A stretch of 64,000 nucleotides of DNA from Ischnura elegans (GCF_921293095.1 NC_060257.1:56890968-56954967); one strand, 5' to 3'. Numbered from the stretch's first letter, positions 12,755 through 24,619 are shown. Notes: generated by a model not told the origin, from the sequence alone. Program-made: numbers and translations.

Positions 12755-12900
12755 CGTCCATTAACTACGTGAGGTGAATTTGGCGATTTTTGATTTGGAT
12801 TTTTGGATTTTTGGTGAATTTGGATTTTTGGATTTTTGGATTTGGTGAGATATCGTGAGATTTGGCTCGAACCCCTCCCTCTAATCTCACGTGAGATTGT
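12755..12900. repeat. Short tandem GGATTTTT repeat next to a GGGGTCGTCCATTAA motif
   Basis: 12750-12770 has GGGGTCGTCCATTAACTACG, a phrase that I recall as the end of insect miniature transposons. It is followed by repeated TTGGATTTTTGG units to about 12850 and the palindrome TCTCACGTGAGA at 12885-12896. Confidence 0.4.
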
Positions 12901-13394
12901 TCAAAATGAGTATTTCCAGTGTAAATACGTTAACCTATGATTCAGGATGATGGGTTAATTAAGAAAAAACATTTTAATTACTGAAGAAAGGTTTAGTGCT
13001 TCCCCTACGTATAGACTTCGTGAAATGTTCTCGGGATCGCCTCCAGTCAGGAAATGCATAACTGATGACGTTTCAATGTCCGACTCAACCATAGTGATCA
13101 GGTGATGTGAATGTCGAGTGAGATTTTTTCCTTGCTTTTACACAGCAAGCATAAACCGAATTTCTCTATGGAAGCAAGGAAAAAATTTCACTCGACACTC
13201 ACAGACTGAAAATCATTGCTTTGAGATACTTATTTATGTACAAACATTCCATTACTGAACTTTTTATGTAATTAATGCCTATAAAATGTGCACAAATATA
13301 TTCTAGGAAATTATATAATAACGTATTTTAGATCCCCTAATGTACAAAAAGAGTATAAAACCAACTTTGCCAGCATTAGAAAACCTAATTAACA

Positions 13395-13615
13395 TCATCA
13401 ATAATAGACACTTTTATTATTTAATATTTTTTTAATTCTATTTTTTGACCGGTTTCAGCTGTTATACCTTCATCAAGTGCAGAAAATGTGTAATGATAAC
13501 ATTATCAATCACAGATATTTTCTGCACTTAATAACGGTGTTACAGCCGAAACCGGTCAAAAAACTTTTATCAAATATATTGTGGAAGTAACAAAGTGTCT
13601 ATTACTGTTAATATG
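13395..13615. mobile_element. Penelope-like foldback with hammerhead-like motifs
   Basis: Two arms of about 100 bases: AATAGACACTTTTATTA...GACCGGTTTCAGCTGTTA on the left and CAGCCGAAACCGGTC...AAAGTGTCTATTACTG on the right. Each arm contains a GAAACCGGTC block preceded by a short stem (for example CGGTGTTACAGCCG). This is the layout of hammerhead-type cores in Penelope-like elements. Confidence 0.6.
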
Positions 13616-13619
13616 GAGC

Positions 13620-15480
13620 CCTTCCACCACGTACGAGCTTCAAGTTTCCACCAAATAAATATCTTTTACGTGAATGTATTGCTTACGTCACTTAGTCCGT
13701 ATTAGCTACCACTGGATTGCACATATATCCAGCTTTCCACCATCCAGTGCTGCAACCCGTAATTAGGCGTGGATAGATGTTAAGATCTCATCCCGGAGTA
13801 AGCCGAAAGCGGGTATGTTAAATTCATAAGGCGGCCACTTCCAGGGCGATGATATTCTCTGGGTCTGTCCAAAAGATCTCACCGGGATCTGTAGCCGGGA
13901 CCCCCGGTAAGCAACCAAGCATCTTACCAAAGATACCTCCTCGTCCCTCCTCCATGCATACAAATACACGAAAGGAATGGCCGTGATATTTTGAGATGGA
14001 CGAAGAAATATTTGAATCAATCTCAATCAAATTTTTACTCACGTTTATTGATATGCATGAAAAGGTATATAGATATACATTTATTCTCGAAATGACATTG
14101 ATTTAAATGCAAATTCTTGATAATTGATGAGCATTGAACACCATCACTGGCTTGCAATTTTGCTTCTTTAAAAATTCTTCTTCTTAAGAGGGTTGTTTCT
14201 TTAGCTTTCAGGAATAAAAACTGTTTTAGCTTCTTATATTTCCATAAACGTTGTCCACACTTAGATGATAATAGAAAAATAATTTTAAAACGGTGAAATA
14301 ATGCATCTACAACAAATGCTTGCAAAAATGTTGCTTTAATCATCAACAACAAATGGGATACCAAGCTTTACTTCGTTGCTTAGGACTATGAACTATCGAT
14401 CTCAGAATGCGTGGCCTATGTATTTTATATTAGAAACACGGTTAAAAATAATCATTTAACAGTGAAGTTTTATTTTCTCTTAATAGTGCTGAATTTTACG
14501 AGAAGAAATATTAATTTTTGTCACTATCACGGTACCTTTAAGGTGTCCACTTGCAAAGTGATTATTGCTTGAAACGCCAATTTTTTTCAATTAGTGATAT
14601 AAAATATTTCTTTTCAAACCTTGTTTCTTCGGTTTTCTGCAAGTATATTACTACACCACAGAACATTTGAATAAATAATTAGATTGAGTTAACTCGATTA
14701 AGTAGCCTAAAACTAAATCAATTCAAATGGAAATGAGTTTGCAGCTTTGCTCGAAGGATCTTTCCATGATTTTTCATGGCTTGCATTCAAACAAATAAGT
14801 TTTTTTTACCAATACCAATTTTTACCAATGATAGATCATAAAAACACTAAGAGTAAAGTGTATATCAATTGGATAATAGACAGAATCAATAAATGCTGTA
14901 TGATAATCAGAACACTTGTAAAATAATTCAAGGAATTGAATAAAAGTATTGATAATAGTTTAAATTAAACCAAAACAAACAAAGCTTCCTTTTCAATACA
15001 AGGAAATATTTTCCCGAAAATATTAACAAAAAATGCTTAAGTACGTCAAATTAAGTTACCTACCTTACTCCATTACTGGATGTGTTATGCAATTATTGTC
15101 TGTATAACTCGCACTAATATACTAAAGAATATTAAACAATACTAGATGCCTAAGGTCCCCTAGCGTATAATCCAACAATCTATGTTGTACCTTGGTTACA
15201 ATGCTTAAATCCTTAGTTTAAATCTTGTCCCATAGATGTGCCCCTAGAGCAACACGAGATATTAACGGAAATGTCCCAATCCTTTCTGCAGGGAAGGTTT
15301 CCAATGCCCGCAAGCGAACATGAATTGCATCTTCTTATTTTGCGGCAGGAGAATAACCAAGGACATACGCTCTTCCTTCCTAGAATATTTTCTCCGGGTG
15401 TTCTGTTTCACATGATCCTGCTTAGGCACTGCAATAAGCGGGTCTGAGAAGACTCCATCCTGACCTTGATTATGGTGTTA
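13620..15480. other. Upstream region of gene 2, nothing else recognised
   Basis: AT-rich with chance frames only. The 15.2-15.45 kb frame (69 codons) has no recognised homology. Confidence 0.4.
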
Positions 15481-15528
15481 CTGTTAAACTAAGCCGAACA
15501 CCACCTTACCACAGCCACAATTTTCCGC

Positions 15529-15570
15529 TATAAAAGGTGTCAACAGGAGCGTCAAAGGGCACCAGTCTTC
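15529..15570 (+). promoter_or_regulatory. Gene 2 core promoter
   Basis: TATAAAAGG starts at 15529 and CACCAGTCTTCC starts at 15560. The 5' leader then runs about 80 bases to the ATG at 15644. The start-site element is identical over 12 bases to that of gene 1. Confidence 0.72.
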
Positions 15571-15643
15571 CGGAAGCCGTCTGCTTAGCTTCACTTCAGA
15601 GACTCATCCCTGCTGCAAATCTTCAACTTCGAAGACATCCAAC

Positions 15644-18600
15644 ATGAACTCCAAGATGGTAAGTCTAACTCCATTCCATTACTCTTTACCGGTGAATGAA
15701 AGTTTTTTTTTCAAAACCAGAATGAATCATTACTGGACATTCTAATGGAAAAATATCATTCAAGTTTCAAGTTTATAAAATCATACGTCCAGGTTTTGAA
15801 ATCAGTTAAAAAGCTCGTTTATCCCGGCACCAACTTTATAACCTTGTGAATAGAAGGGGCTGTTGTTTCTACTTAGTTTTATATCATATAGAATTGATGA
15901 TGAGAAACAACTTATGTAGCGCAAAACTCAACCTTAGCAATCCTATTACTCGAAAACGCAAAAGCCTAAAAATGGCGAGAGAAATATTTAGAACATAAAA
16001 GAGTTTTAAAAGGAAATTACTCAAATTAATACTTTATATACATATACCTGCTATATCCTATCTCGTTGGGAATACCGGAGCGCCAAATGAACTTAACTGG
16101 GGGATATGATTTAGAAGGAAGTCACTGTATTTTTTCACAATTTTTATTTAAACACGGTTTTAACGTTAAAATGTAATCCTCTACGGCACAGCCACATCAG
16201 GCTGAAATGAAAAGGACATTAGGAGGGAATAATATACCACTTATATCCTATCTAATTGCCAATTCGGAGCCCCAAATGAAAATAATTGGAGGAGACCACG
16301 CATAAGGAAGTCACTGTAATTTTCCACAATTTTTATTCACACTCGGTATTGACTTTAAAATGTCACTCTCTACGGCACAGCCAAGTTGAGCTGAGACAAA
16401 AGGGATATAAGGGAGGATGCGTTGTGTCCATACGCTCTGCAGGTAAAGGGAGAGAGGTAAAGGTTTGTTCAGGACAAATTGAAACGGAGAGAGATATGAG
16501 CGAAGGGGTTAGCGAGTACTCAATGAGTCACTGAGCCAGAGAGGAGAGGTGTAAACGTGGTACATTGAGGCCGCCCGAGTAGTTGGCAAACGTGACTACA
16601 AGGGTACGTGTGGCGATGTACGAGATGTGGAATAAAATATAACAGTGATTTTTAAGATCTTCCCTTCAAATGCCAAAATTTTTAGGAAGAAGTGTGATTC
16701 ACTTACTTCAATTGTTTAATTACATAGTGGTTCAAAAAGAGAGTGTGGAGTTGGGTCAATGCTCATTTTTTAGTTCTATTATATTAGAATTAATGTATTT
16801 AATGGATTGTTTTAAATTGTTTTATTGGGACAATATTAAATTCTTAGTTGTATGAGATTAGAATTAGTGTAGTATTTTTACCATGGATATCTTCTCTGTT
16901 TCTGTTTCTTTGTATTATGTACTTCCTGATTTTATGTTACCACCCGACATTATGGTCGACTTGTAACAATTTATCTAATAATAATAATAATAATATCGAT
17001 GGCTAAGTTCTAATAACACGTATCTCAAAATTTGGCAGGTTTGACACACGTATCTGAAACAAAGTGTAATAATATTTAAAAATATAATTCAAGCAAAAAA
17101 CCACTATTTTTTGGAAAATGTAAGTTCCTTTTAGTTTTATGAATTTTTCGTCGAGGTAGTGAGTCCCCTCAATTAAAGACCTATGCTATAAGAATAGATT
17201 AACAAGATAGATTATTAATGGTGAAGAAGAGTAAAAAATACGTCACCAAGGAAAAACTAGCGTATATGAGATTGGTATGGAGAGCTTCGTCAAAAAAAAG
17301 ATTACGATTGTTGGCTCATGATGATGTGATGACTTCTCTCTTGTAGACTGTTCTCCTTGTCCTGGCCGTCGCTGTTGCCATGGCATCAGCTGCCCCTAAG
17401 CCGAGGACCGTATACTCGTCGCCATTGGTGACGTACACCGGAGGTATCGCCTACCACGCCCCGGCAGCCATCTACCCAGTCTACCCAGTGGTGGATGCTA
17501 ACGGACAGGTAATGTGGAAAGACCTTACGGAGGGAATTACCGAAAACATCAACTAACAAGTGAATTAGAAAAACTTAAGAAATATGAGCTATAGAGTAGA
17601 ATTAAAAAGACGCATTATTCCTGCTTGACTGTACTTTTTTGCGACAAATCCTTAGTTTAATACTTTCACTCTATCATCTGCAAATTTTCGGATCAAATAG
17701 AAAAAAAACTCTCGTCATCATTTTCCTCTATCTCAAATTTGGAGTTTTAAGCCTCAGTATTTTTTTCTACGATTTTGTAATACTTCGTGATCCATGCAAA
17801 TGCCGACAAAGTTATATCATACATAATTTACGATATATTATATTAGAAAAGTCTAATTCGTTTTTGCTTGTGTACGCATGAACAATTCCACGCCCAAAAA
17901 TTGCTTTATTCTTTACAGTGCGCGATAAAAAAGTTGTTTTTCACAAAACTTTATTTTTATTTTGTTTTATTTCATATGATTTTGTAAAAATTCCAATTAA
18001 TTTTTGCTGGAGTACACATTAACAATCCTACGCTCAACGTTTTGGTGTTTTCTGTAGTCCGCGATAAAAAATTTGTTTTGCATAAAAATTTATTTTATTT
18101 TGTATCATTGCGTATGATTTTAAAAAAATCCTCATTCTATTTCGCTTGTGTTCACATTAACAATTCCACGCTCAAAAATTTTGTTGTTCTCCATAGTTCG
18201 CGATAAAAAAGTTGAATTTCATAAGTTATTTTTATTTTGTATCATTTGTATGATTTTGTAAAAGTTGAAATTCTTTTTTGCTTGAGTACACATGAACAAT
18301 TTCACGATCAAAAATTTATTTTTACCTTTAAAGTTCGCTATGAAAAAGTTGTTTTTAATTAAAAAATATTTTCATTTTGTATCATTTCATATTATTTTGA
18401 AAACAAATTCGTGATACGTTCAAATTCTGACAAAATAATATTCGATTTACCCCGAAAATTTCAAGATTACTTCGTAATTTATTGAAAGAAGGATTTGACA
18501 CGAAAAAAAAATACGACTGGTCAAGCGAAGCATGGGCGAATCTATTTTGGAGAAGTACAGCTACACGTGGGTGCAGGTTAAAATTGCCGTTTTTGCTTGG

Positions 18601-20427
18601 AGTTCGCCCCTATTCTACGTCTATGATGCTTGACTCAGTCCAGTGAATCGCCCCTCCCCTCAGAAGTTCCCCACCAACTCCACTTTCCCCTCCACTCGTT
18701 GGAGTTCCGTGCATTCAGGGGCCACCAAGATCGGATCGGACTCTAAATTAATTACTACTCAAGAGCGTTCATTGTAATCATAATACTCCTACCATTTGAA
18801 AGTCAAATTTAATGGAAATTGCCGCCCGGAAGTGACGGCGGGGTTAAGTCCGAGCTTACCACACAGGAGATCACGGGTTCGAGTCTCACCTGGGTAGGTT
18901 TCTCCTATCCAGGAAATGGATGCTCGTGTACGCTTGATTGTTAAGTTAAAAACCTCGTTGTATAGGGCCATTAGCGCTGTTTTCGGTGGTACAAGAATGT
19001 AAGAATAAAAAATAAAGGTTCTAATCGGAATAAAAAGCTTTGAAAACAAAATCTATTCGTCATTAGTCATTCATATTCACCGTACCATAAATATATAATA
19101 ACTCATAAAAAATCATATAGACCCATTTCGATCCGTATAAGCACTCTAGCCGAAAATATCTCTTTCGTATACAGGGATGGCAAGTGAAACGAAACGCAAA
19201 TAATTCGTTTCGATCCGAAGGGAAACAAAAATATGAGGCCTAGGTTTAGTTTCGATCCCGCTCGAAATTAAAACCTCCAAGCAGTTTAGTTTCGATCCGA
19301 GACGAAACTTTACTCCCGGGAACGAAACTAAATTAATCGAAACACCGCTGCTAATAGTTATGTTTCGATCCCAAAAGTTGAGTGGAAGGCGAGAAGAGGG
19401 AATAGTTTCGACCCATTACGTTTGACGCACGTGTAGAGAGGTTAAAGCATTGAGTTTAAAAATCAAATGGCCAGTTTGCGTACACCGATCTCCTGCTAGT
19501 AGTAAAAATAAGAGTGCTTCCTAAGAGTGCTTCCCATGCTTCTTATGACGGAAGGCCGAACGTCTACTTCACTCAACCATACTTCGAACTCGGTGCGTGG
19601 GTCGAAACTTTACTGTTCGAAGGCGAAGAACGTGATCCCTGCGGTGCGAAACATTATCTACGTTTCCTTTCGTCCCAGAGTTTTAGGTCAGTTTTGACCC
19701 GAAGTAGTTTTGACTCCGATTTCGTTTCGACCCTGAGTTTATCTCCCCGGGTTTAAATCCATTTCGTTTCGTTCCTACGTTTCGCTCCCGGGAACGAAAC
19801 TAATGCAATTTTACTGGTTTTGGCTTTGGTTTAGTTCCTTTTGCCATCCCTGTTTGTACATTTACTTTGAGGAATACCAACCGACCTTTGGAACCTTTTC
19901 TCATAAAGTTAAGAAAAAATTTTGTTGTTCTTTATAGTTCGCGATAAAAAAGTTGAATTTCATAAGTTATTTTTATTTTGTATCATTTGTATGATTTTGT
20001 AAAAGTTGAAATTCTTTTTTGCTTGAGTAAACATGAACAATTTCACGATCAAAAATTGTTGTTACCTTTAAAGTTCGCGATGAAAAAGTTGCTTTTAAAT
20101 AAAATATATTTTCATTTTGTATCATTTCATATTATTTTGTAAAAAAATTCGTGATGAATTAAAATTCTGACAAAATAATATCCTGTATACACTGAAAATT
20201 TCAAGATTATTTCGTAATTTATTGAGAGAAGAATTTGACACGAATATAATTTGGTTTCACCAAATATTCTGCATGGTACACCCCCATTTCATCGTGGACT
20301 CACAATTACAACCATTTCAATTCGCTCTTCTCCCTACTAGGTTGTCAAGGACGAGAACTGCCCAGGATGCCCGGATGAGGGAGTGTCTGCCACCTTCGTT
20401 ACCGCTACACCGGCCTACTACATCTGA
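15644..20427 (+). CDS. Gene 2: small secreted cuticular-type protein with a Cys-containing tail
   Basis: There are three coding exons: 15644-15658 (MNSKM, donor GTAAGT), 17347-17508 (acceptor TTGTAG, donor CAG|GTAATG) and 20341-20427 (acceptor ACTAG). All joins are phase 0 and give 87 residues. The first 20 form a signal peptide (TVLLVLAVAVAMASA core), followed by APKPRT as in genes 1 and 3. The middle is rich in Tyr, Pro and Val (AIYPVYPVVDANGQ). Exon 3 encodes VVKDENCPGCPDEG and ends in ATPAYYI. The CPGC pair is absent from the other cluster members and could form a disulfide or bind metal. A cuticle or extracellular matrix role is inferred from composition and the cluster; no chitin-binding R&R motif is seen. 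AATAAA lies at 20590-20595. Introns of 1.7 and 2.8 kb hold tandem repeats, a SINE and a hAT-type element. Confidence 0.82.
16040..16420 (+). repeat. Direct duplication of about 189 bases in gene 2 intron 1
   Basis: TATATCCTATCTCGTTGGGA, GGAAGTCACTGTA and TCTACGGCACAGCCA recur about 189 bases later. The two units are adjacent and diverged. Confidence 0.65.
16640..16996 (+). mobile_element. Non-LTR retrotransposon 3' UTR (family C)
   Basis: TTTTTAAGATCTTCCCTTCA to ATGAGATTAGAATTAGTGT matches 43790-44010 closely, and both end in a TAA/AAT microsatellite (16976-16995 here). This is only the 3' tail of the element that has coding remnants at 43455-43790. Confidence 0.7.
16996..17200 (+). repeat. 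Repeat F, partial copy
   Basis: ATCGATGGCTAAGTTCTAA...CACGTATCTCAAA, then GGCAGGTTTGA and AAAGTGTAATAATATT, match both arms of the foldback at 53905-54175. Confidence 0.6.
17850..18510 (+). repeat. Tandem array, period about 139 bases, in gene 2 intron 2
   Basis: GCGATAAAAAA marks successive units at 17922, 18061 and 18200 (and GCTATGAAAAAG at 18337). Each is preceded by AACAATTCCACGCTCAAAAA and followed by TTTATTTTGTATCATTTCAT. Four units are clear. Confidence 0.7.
18821..19020 (+). mobile_element. SINE A copy 1
   Basis: A tRNA-derived head with B box GGGTTCGAGTCTCACC, then TGGGTAGGTTTC, a central CCAGGAAATGGATG and an ATAAAAAATAAAGG tail. It lies in intron 2 of gene 2. Confidence 0.75.
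19172..19852. mobile_element. Non-autonomous hAT-type transposon with target duplication
   Basis: Ends are CAGGGATGGCAAGTGAAAC and, from the right, CAGGGATGGCAAAAGGAAC. Flanking 8-mers TTCGTATA (19164-19171) and TTTGTACA (19853-19860) agree at 6 of 8 positions. The interior is full of GTTTCGATCC-like repeats and has no transposase. Confidence 0.8.
19915..20250 (+). repeat. Second copy of the end of the 139-base array
   Basis: 19920-20245 is nearly identical to 18190-18510, from TTCGCGATAAAAAAGTTG to GAATTTGACACGAA. The 1.4 kb between the copies holds a SINE and the hAT-type element. Confidence 0.75.
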
Positions 20428-21122
20428 TCAGCAGACTCGAGCCATTACCGACGCTTTGACGGAATACCACTGAACGACTGATTCCTTGGATTATCAAACC
20501 TTTTACCTTCAACCATTGTCTCTAAAAAGAATTTTCTGACATACATCAAATTTATCTCACCATGGAACTTTTGGAAATGTATCCTAGAAAATAAAATGCA
20601 TTAATTAAAGACAGTATTTTTATTATTCACAGTAAAATTTTAGAAAAATATGACCTAAGTCAATGAGGAAAGAGGCACAAAATCCAAGCATTTCCTCCTT
20701 CTTTAATCAACAGAAATTGTTGTGGATCCATTCAATGCATTCTAATTCTGACTTAATTTCAATTCCTTAAGCCCACACCAATATATACTTCTAGTCTAAT
20801 GAACTAAACGCTACTAAATTCTGGAATTCCCAACCGTTTAACATCAAATCATCACAAACCCTTCACTTCTTCAAAGAAAAACTATGCAATTTTTGAGTTT
20901 TAAATTTTTTACCCTTTTCCTTCTTCGTGCAGTCAAAGCATTCTATTCTTGTAAGTGTTCGTTAAAATCTAAAAAAAAACTATATTTCTTCCTTAAAACC
21001 TATATTTTTGTATTACTGATATTGAATATTTTATTGTGTTATTGTCTAAACATTCCATTCTTATTAGTGCCTGTTACGATGTCTTAATAATGTAAAAAAA
21101 TATATTTTCTGCGTCACTAATA

Positions 21123-21297
21123 TTCTGTAATGGATCTAGAGAGGGGTGTGGGGAGGGGGGCTATAGCCCCCCATTGAGTATTCAATTTACACTAGATAGA
21201 ATGGTTATTTTGTTCGGACCCCCACTAACGCCGGGAAGTTTCCTCCAGGTCCCCAACCTAGCCCCTTCTTGTCCCTATTCTGGATCCGTCGCTCCTG
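21123..21297. mobile_element. Possible small inverted-repeat element
   Basis: GGATCTAGAGAGGGG near the start and TCTGGATCCGTCGCTCCTG at the end form weak inverted repeats of the CAGNGGCGGATCCAGA type. The hairpin GGGGCTATAGCCCC (21157-21170) lies inside. No target duplication was identified. Confidence 0.35.
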
Positions 21298-21324
21298 ATA
21301 TTTAATATTTTATTTAAAGTACTA

Positions 21325-23062
21325 GCTGACCTGGCGAACTTCGTACCGCCTAACATTCAATGAACTTATAGTTTAGTTGCACCATTTATAAATAAAGAGC
21401 GGCTGTATAGTTTAATCATATTTGATTTATTATAAATTAAATGAGAAAATAATGATGAAATAAAAATTATCCGCATTCAGTTGTTGGCTATTTGTGTTAT
21501 TAACAGTAAAAAAATGTTTTTAGGTCTAAGTTCGTAGCGTAAACTTGGCTCGTTCACGGGGCAGGTTAACGCAACGCTAGACCGACGCTTGACTGATGCT
21601 CAAAATAGTGTAAGAAAAGCCCATATGAAGCAGCATTCGTATCAAATGACTTTAGGCGCGCCAGTTATAGTATCTCTGTTTGGAAAAAATGCACTGCGTA
21701 AACGCACCACGGTGTGCCCTACACATTCGGGTTTAATGTCTTGCGTCAAGCGCCTTCTGATAAACAACAGTTTTTGTTTTGTTATCAGGCGCAAGATAAA
21801 GCGAGTGAAGCCAAATAAAAATAGCGAAGCGAAGCAGGGACGCAGCGAGGGGGGTTTTTGGGGGTAAACCCCCCCCCCCCATAGCTCAGAGAATCTTTTT
21901 ATAAAACATTTGGTTATTAATATTAGGGAGAGGGATGAGTCACAAAATATTTAACTGTTCACACAGCCGCAAAACCTACCATTTTGAACCTTTTATCCTA
22001 AAAAATGTCTGGGGAGGACCCCCACACCTCTCGCTTACCTTGGCGAGTTTTCTATACCCTACAGACCCGCCAGTATTAGCTACGCCTATCCTTAATTCCT
22101 AGCTGCGCCCTTGAAGCGATGGAAGAAATACAGCGGATGGTTTACCGACTCGTAAACATACCACATATTATTTACCATGAGAAAATCATGGGTTTTCACT
22201 GACACATGAGAACAAACATCACAAAAACTGAAAGACTGACCATGCGATTTGTTAATCGTTATCACGAATGCAACACGAATTGGAAATTGAATACGTTTAA
22301 GCTCAAAAGGGCATATAAGTTGGGATCATGGAATCTTCGGATTGAGAACTTCCTCATCTTTGAATTTTCCTTTGAGTATAGTGGCGTGAATCACTTTCAT
22401 TATCAGTTTTTTTAAATAACCAAACACGTTCCGTTGGATAGTTTTGGCTGGTTTAGGTTTCGAAAGATCATGAACACAAAGCCTACCTTTAGCTGTAAAT
22501 CGTGCCGTGGTAAGCCAGGTGCGTCCAAGGTCTTTAAATATTCAGATAGATAGTTGGTGACTTCGTCTTCCTTTATTACAAAGTTAAAAGATTTGAATTC
22601 ATGCAGAGTACACGGACATTACTGATAATCAGCTATTGCTTGGAGATTTGTTTGCACACACGGTAGTTATGTGTTTGTTGACAACTCAATTCGAGCTGAG
22701 CTTACCTCTAATTCAATTATTTTAATACTATTTTAATATCACTTTAATATTTTTGACATGTTTGAACATTAAAATTTTTTTTTTAATATAGTTAAAAAGA
22801 TCAGTCAATACATTAGTAAAAACGAAAAAAAATCTTATTTTTTTGACCATCTTAACAATCAACTCCTAAAAACATATCTCTAAGATAAAGTTGAACATTT
22901 TTTTTGTGAACTCACCCTTTTTTTTAATGTCCTATATGTCATCCGGGGCTGAGACAAATCCAAAGGGCCTAAAGTCACTAAAATCGGTGCAGCCGTTCTC
23001 GAGTTATAAGTGTTCTAACTAACACGATTTTCGACTTTCTTTTATATATATAGATTTAAGTG
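21325..23062 (+). mobile_element. Composite of a widespread insect repeat with an RTE-like tail
   Basis: The start TAGCTGACCTGGCGAACTTC and the end GTTCTCGAGTTATAAGTG...TTTTATATATATAGATT are phrases that I recall from insect RTE-type repeats. The tail (22930-23055) also occurs at 28300-28440. The element at 21835-22113 is nested inside. Whether start and end belong to one insertion is not certain. Confidence 0.5.
21835..22113. mobile_element. hAT-type miniature, 279 bases, with target duplication
   Basis: Ends are CAGGGACGCAGCGAGGGGGG and, from the right, CAAGGGCGCAGCTAGGAATT. Flanks AAGCGAAG (21827-21834) and AAGCGATG (22114-22121) agree at 7 of 8. A related element lies at 31775-32078. Confidence 0.8.
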
Positions 23063-23081
23063 TTTTTGAGATGAATATAAT

Positions 23082-23765
23082 ACGTAATTTCTTTGCCTTG
23101 TTCTTACGGGTTACCCCTTAGCATAAATCAACATACATGCATGCTTACATCAAGGTAAAAGTTATTTGTAAAGAAGAAATTTCATTGACGCAGCCTCACA
23201 CAACTCTTCAACTACACGTAGCAAGATAAAAGACACAACTTAACCCGATTCCATCTTATCTCGACATTTCATTATACAGCATTCATAGCGCTTTGGAAGC
23301 CACTTCTCCCTGAGCAGAATATGATAGATAATTTCCTTTTCTCTCCTCTAACGGGTTACCCCAGAATTCCATGCATGCATAGATCTGGGTAAAATTTGGT
23401 AAAGTAGAAATTTTATTGAAACACAACTCTTATATACTACTCACAGTAAAATAAAAAGAGGCAACCGAAGCCGATTCCAACTTATCTAGGCATTTCTATA
23501 TACAGCATTAATAGCGCTTTGGAAGCCAGCCCTCTCTGAGCAGAATATGATAGATAATTTCCTTTTCTCTCCTCTCACGGGTTTCCCAGAACAGCATTCA
23601 ATATCCATCCCTACATACATCTAAGTAAAAGTCGCTTGTAAAGTATAAATTTCATTGACACACAACTCTTACATACTCCTCACAGCAAAATAGGAAGACG
23701 CAATCAAAACCGATTCCATCTTATCTCGGCATTTCATTCACAGCATTTTGGAAGCCAGCCCCTGA
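23082..23765 (+). repeat. Three tandem units of about 227 bases
   Basis: Each unit has TAATTTCCTTTTCTCTCCTC, ACGGGTTACCC, a TTTCATTGACACACAACTCT-like block, CCGATTCCATCTTATCTCG and CTTTGGAAGCCA. The last landmark falls at about 23292, 23518 and 23747. No coding potential is seen. Confidence 0.75.
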
Positions 23766-24096
23766 ATTCTAATGCACGTTTCGCAATACTTTTTCCGCGA
23801 CACACTTTTGACACTACATTAATGCCGGACCTCCCCTGGAAAGGGTATATTGCTTATTCTAATCAGTTCACTGCCCTCTCCTGTGGCATTAACGGTCACA
23901 TAACACACGCTGCCCGCTACCGTTGCGTCACGCGGATGAACGTGAACAAAATACAAACGGTCCGCGGACGGACTTCGTGATGCGTAATGTCCGAACGGGT
24001 GGAACCCGAAGTGTTGATGCGTTGAGAGGATAAGCACGATTCGAAATGAGTCACCATGGAGATATTCGGCAATTTTCCCTTTCAAGTGGCAACCGA

Positions 24097-24460
24097 CAAA
24101 GACTTGGAGTTGTGTCACGCTTCGACAATACTGGAGCAAAGGATCAGTTAACTCTTTCTAACACAGAGCTTCTTCTGGGAGAGATTAAATTTCAAGATTT
24201 CTCTTTTTAAAAAAGTGAAAACATTGTGCTCATTCATTATTACTGTGGCAGATACATATTCCATACTCAAACTTTACAGCACAAAAAAAACACGTAGTTT
24301 AAATTTTTCCTAAATAGAGCTGAAAATGTATACATTTTTGACGTTACTTAGAAGCAACATTGGGTTATAAAAGGTTAAGGTCCCACCCGGCAAAGACTTG
24401 GTATTGTGTCATACTTCGACAATACTGGACCATAGGATCGATTAAATACTGCAACAGAAT
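24097..24460 (+). repeat. 60-base direct repeat, offset about 296
   Basis: CAAAGACTTGG(A/T)(G/A)TTGTGTCA and CTTCGACAATACTGGA occur at 24097-24160 and 24393-24455. They may be the edges of a local duplication or short terminal direct repeats. Confidence 0.5.
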
Positions 24461-24525
24461 TCAGCGAGACATAAAAAATAGTTCGACCGAGCAAGTGATG
24501 AGGAAGTGCTAATAATAAGGGACCA
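24440..24525 (+). mobile_element. LINE (family B) fragment
   Basis: GTTCGACCGAGCAAGTGATG followed by AGGAAGTGCTAA corresponds to the DRASDEEVL segment of the endonuclease-RT C-terminus seen better at 60625-60810. Confidence 0.45.
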
Positions 24526-24619
24526 TAGAATCTGCGATAAGATAACTTCTTGATTTGCAATAGGTAAAATAGGTTCTAAATGCACTGTTAATGACTTGCT
24601 ACACTTGTCAGTACTAGCT

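Noticed and set aside
23819-24139. A 106-codon minus-strand frame as a conserved gene
   Set aside because: No recognisable motif. It lies between repeats in a transposon-dense region and part of it falls in a direct duplication.
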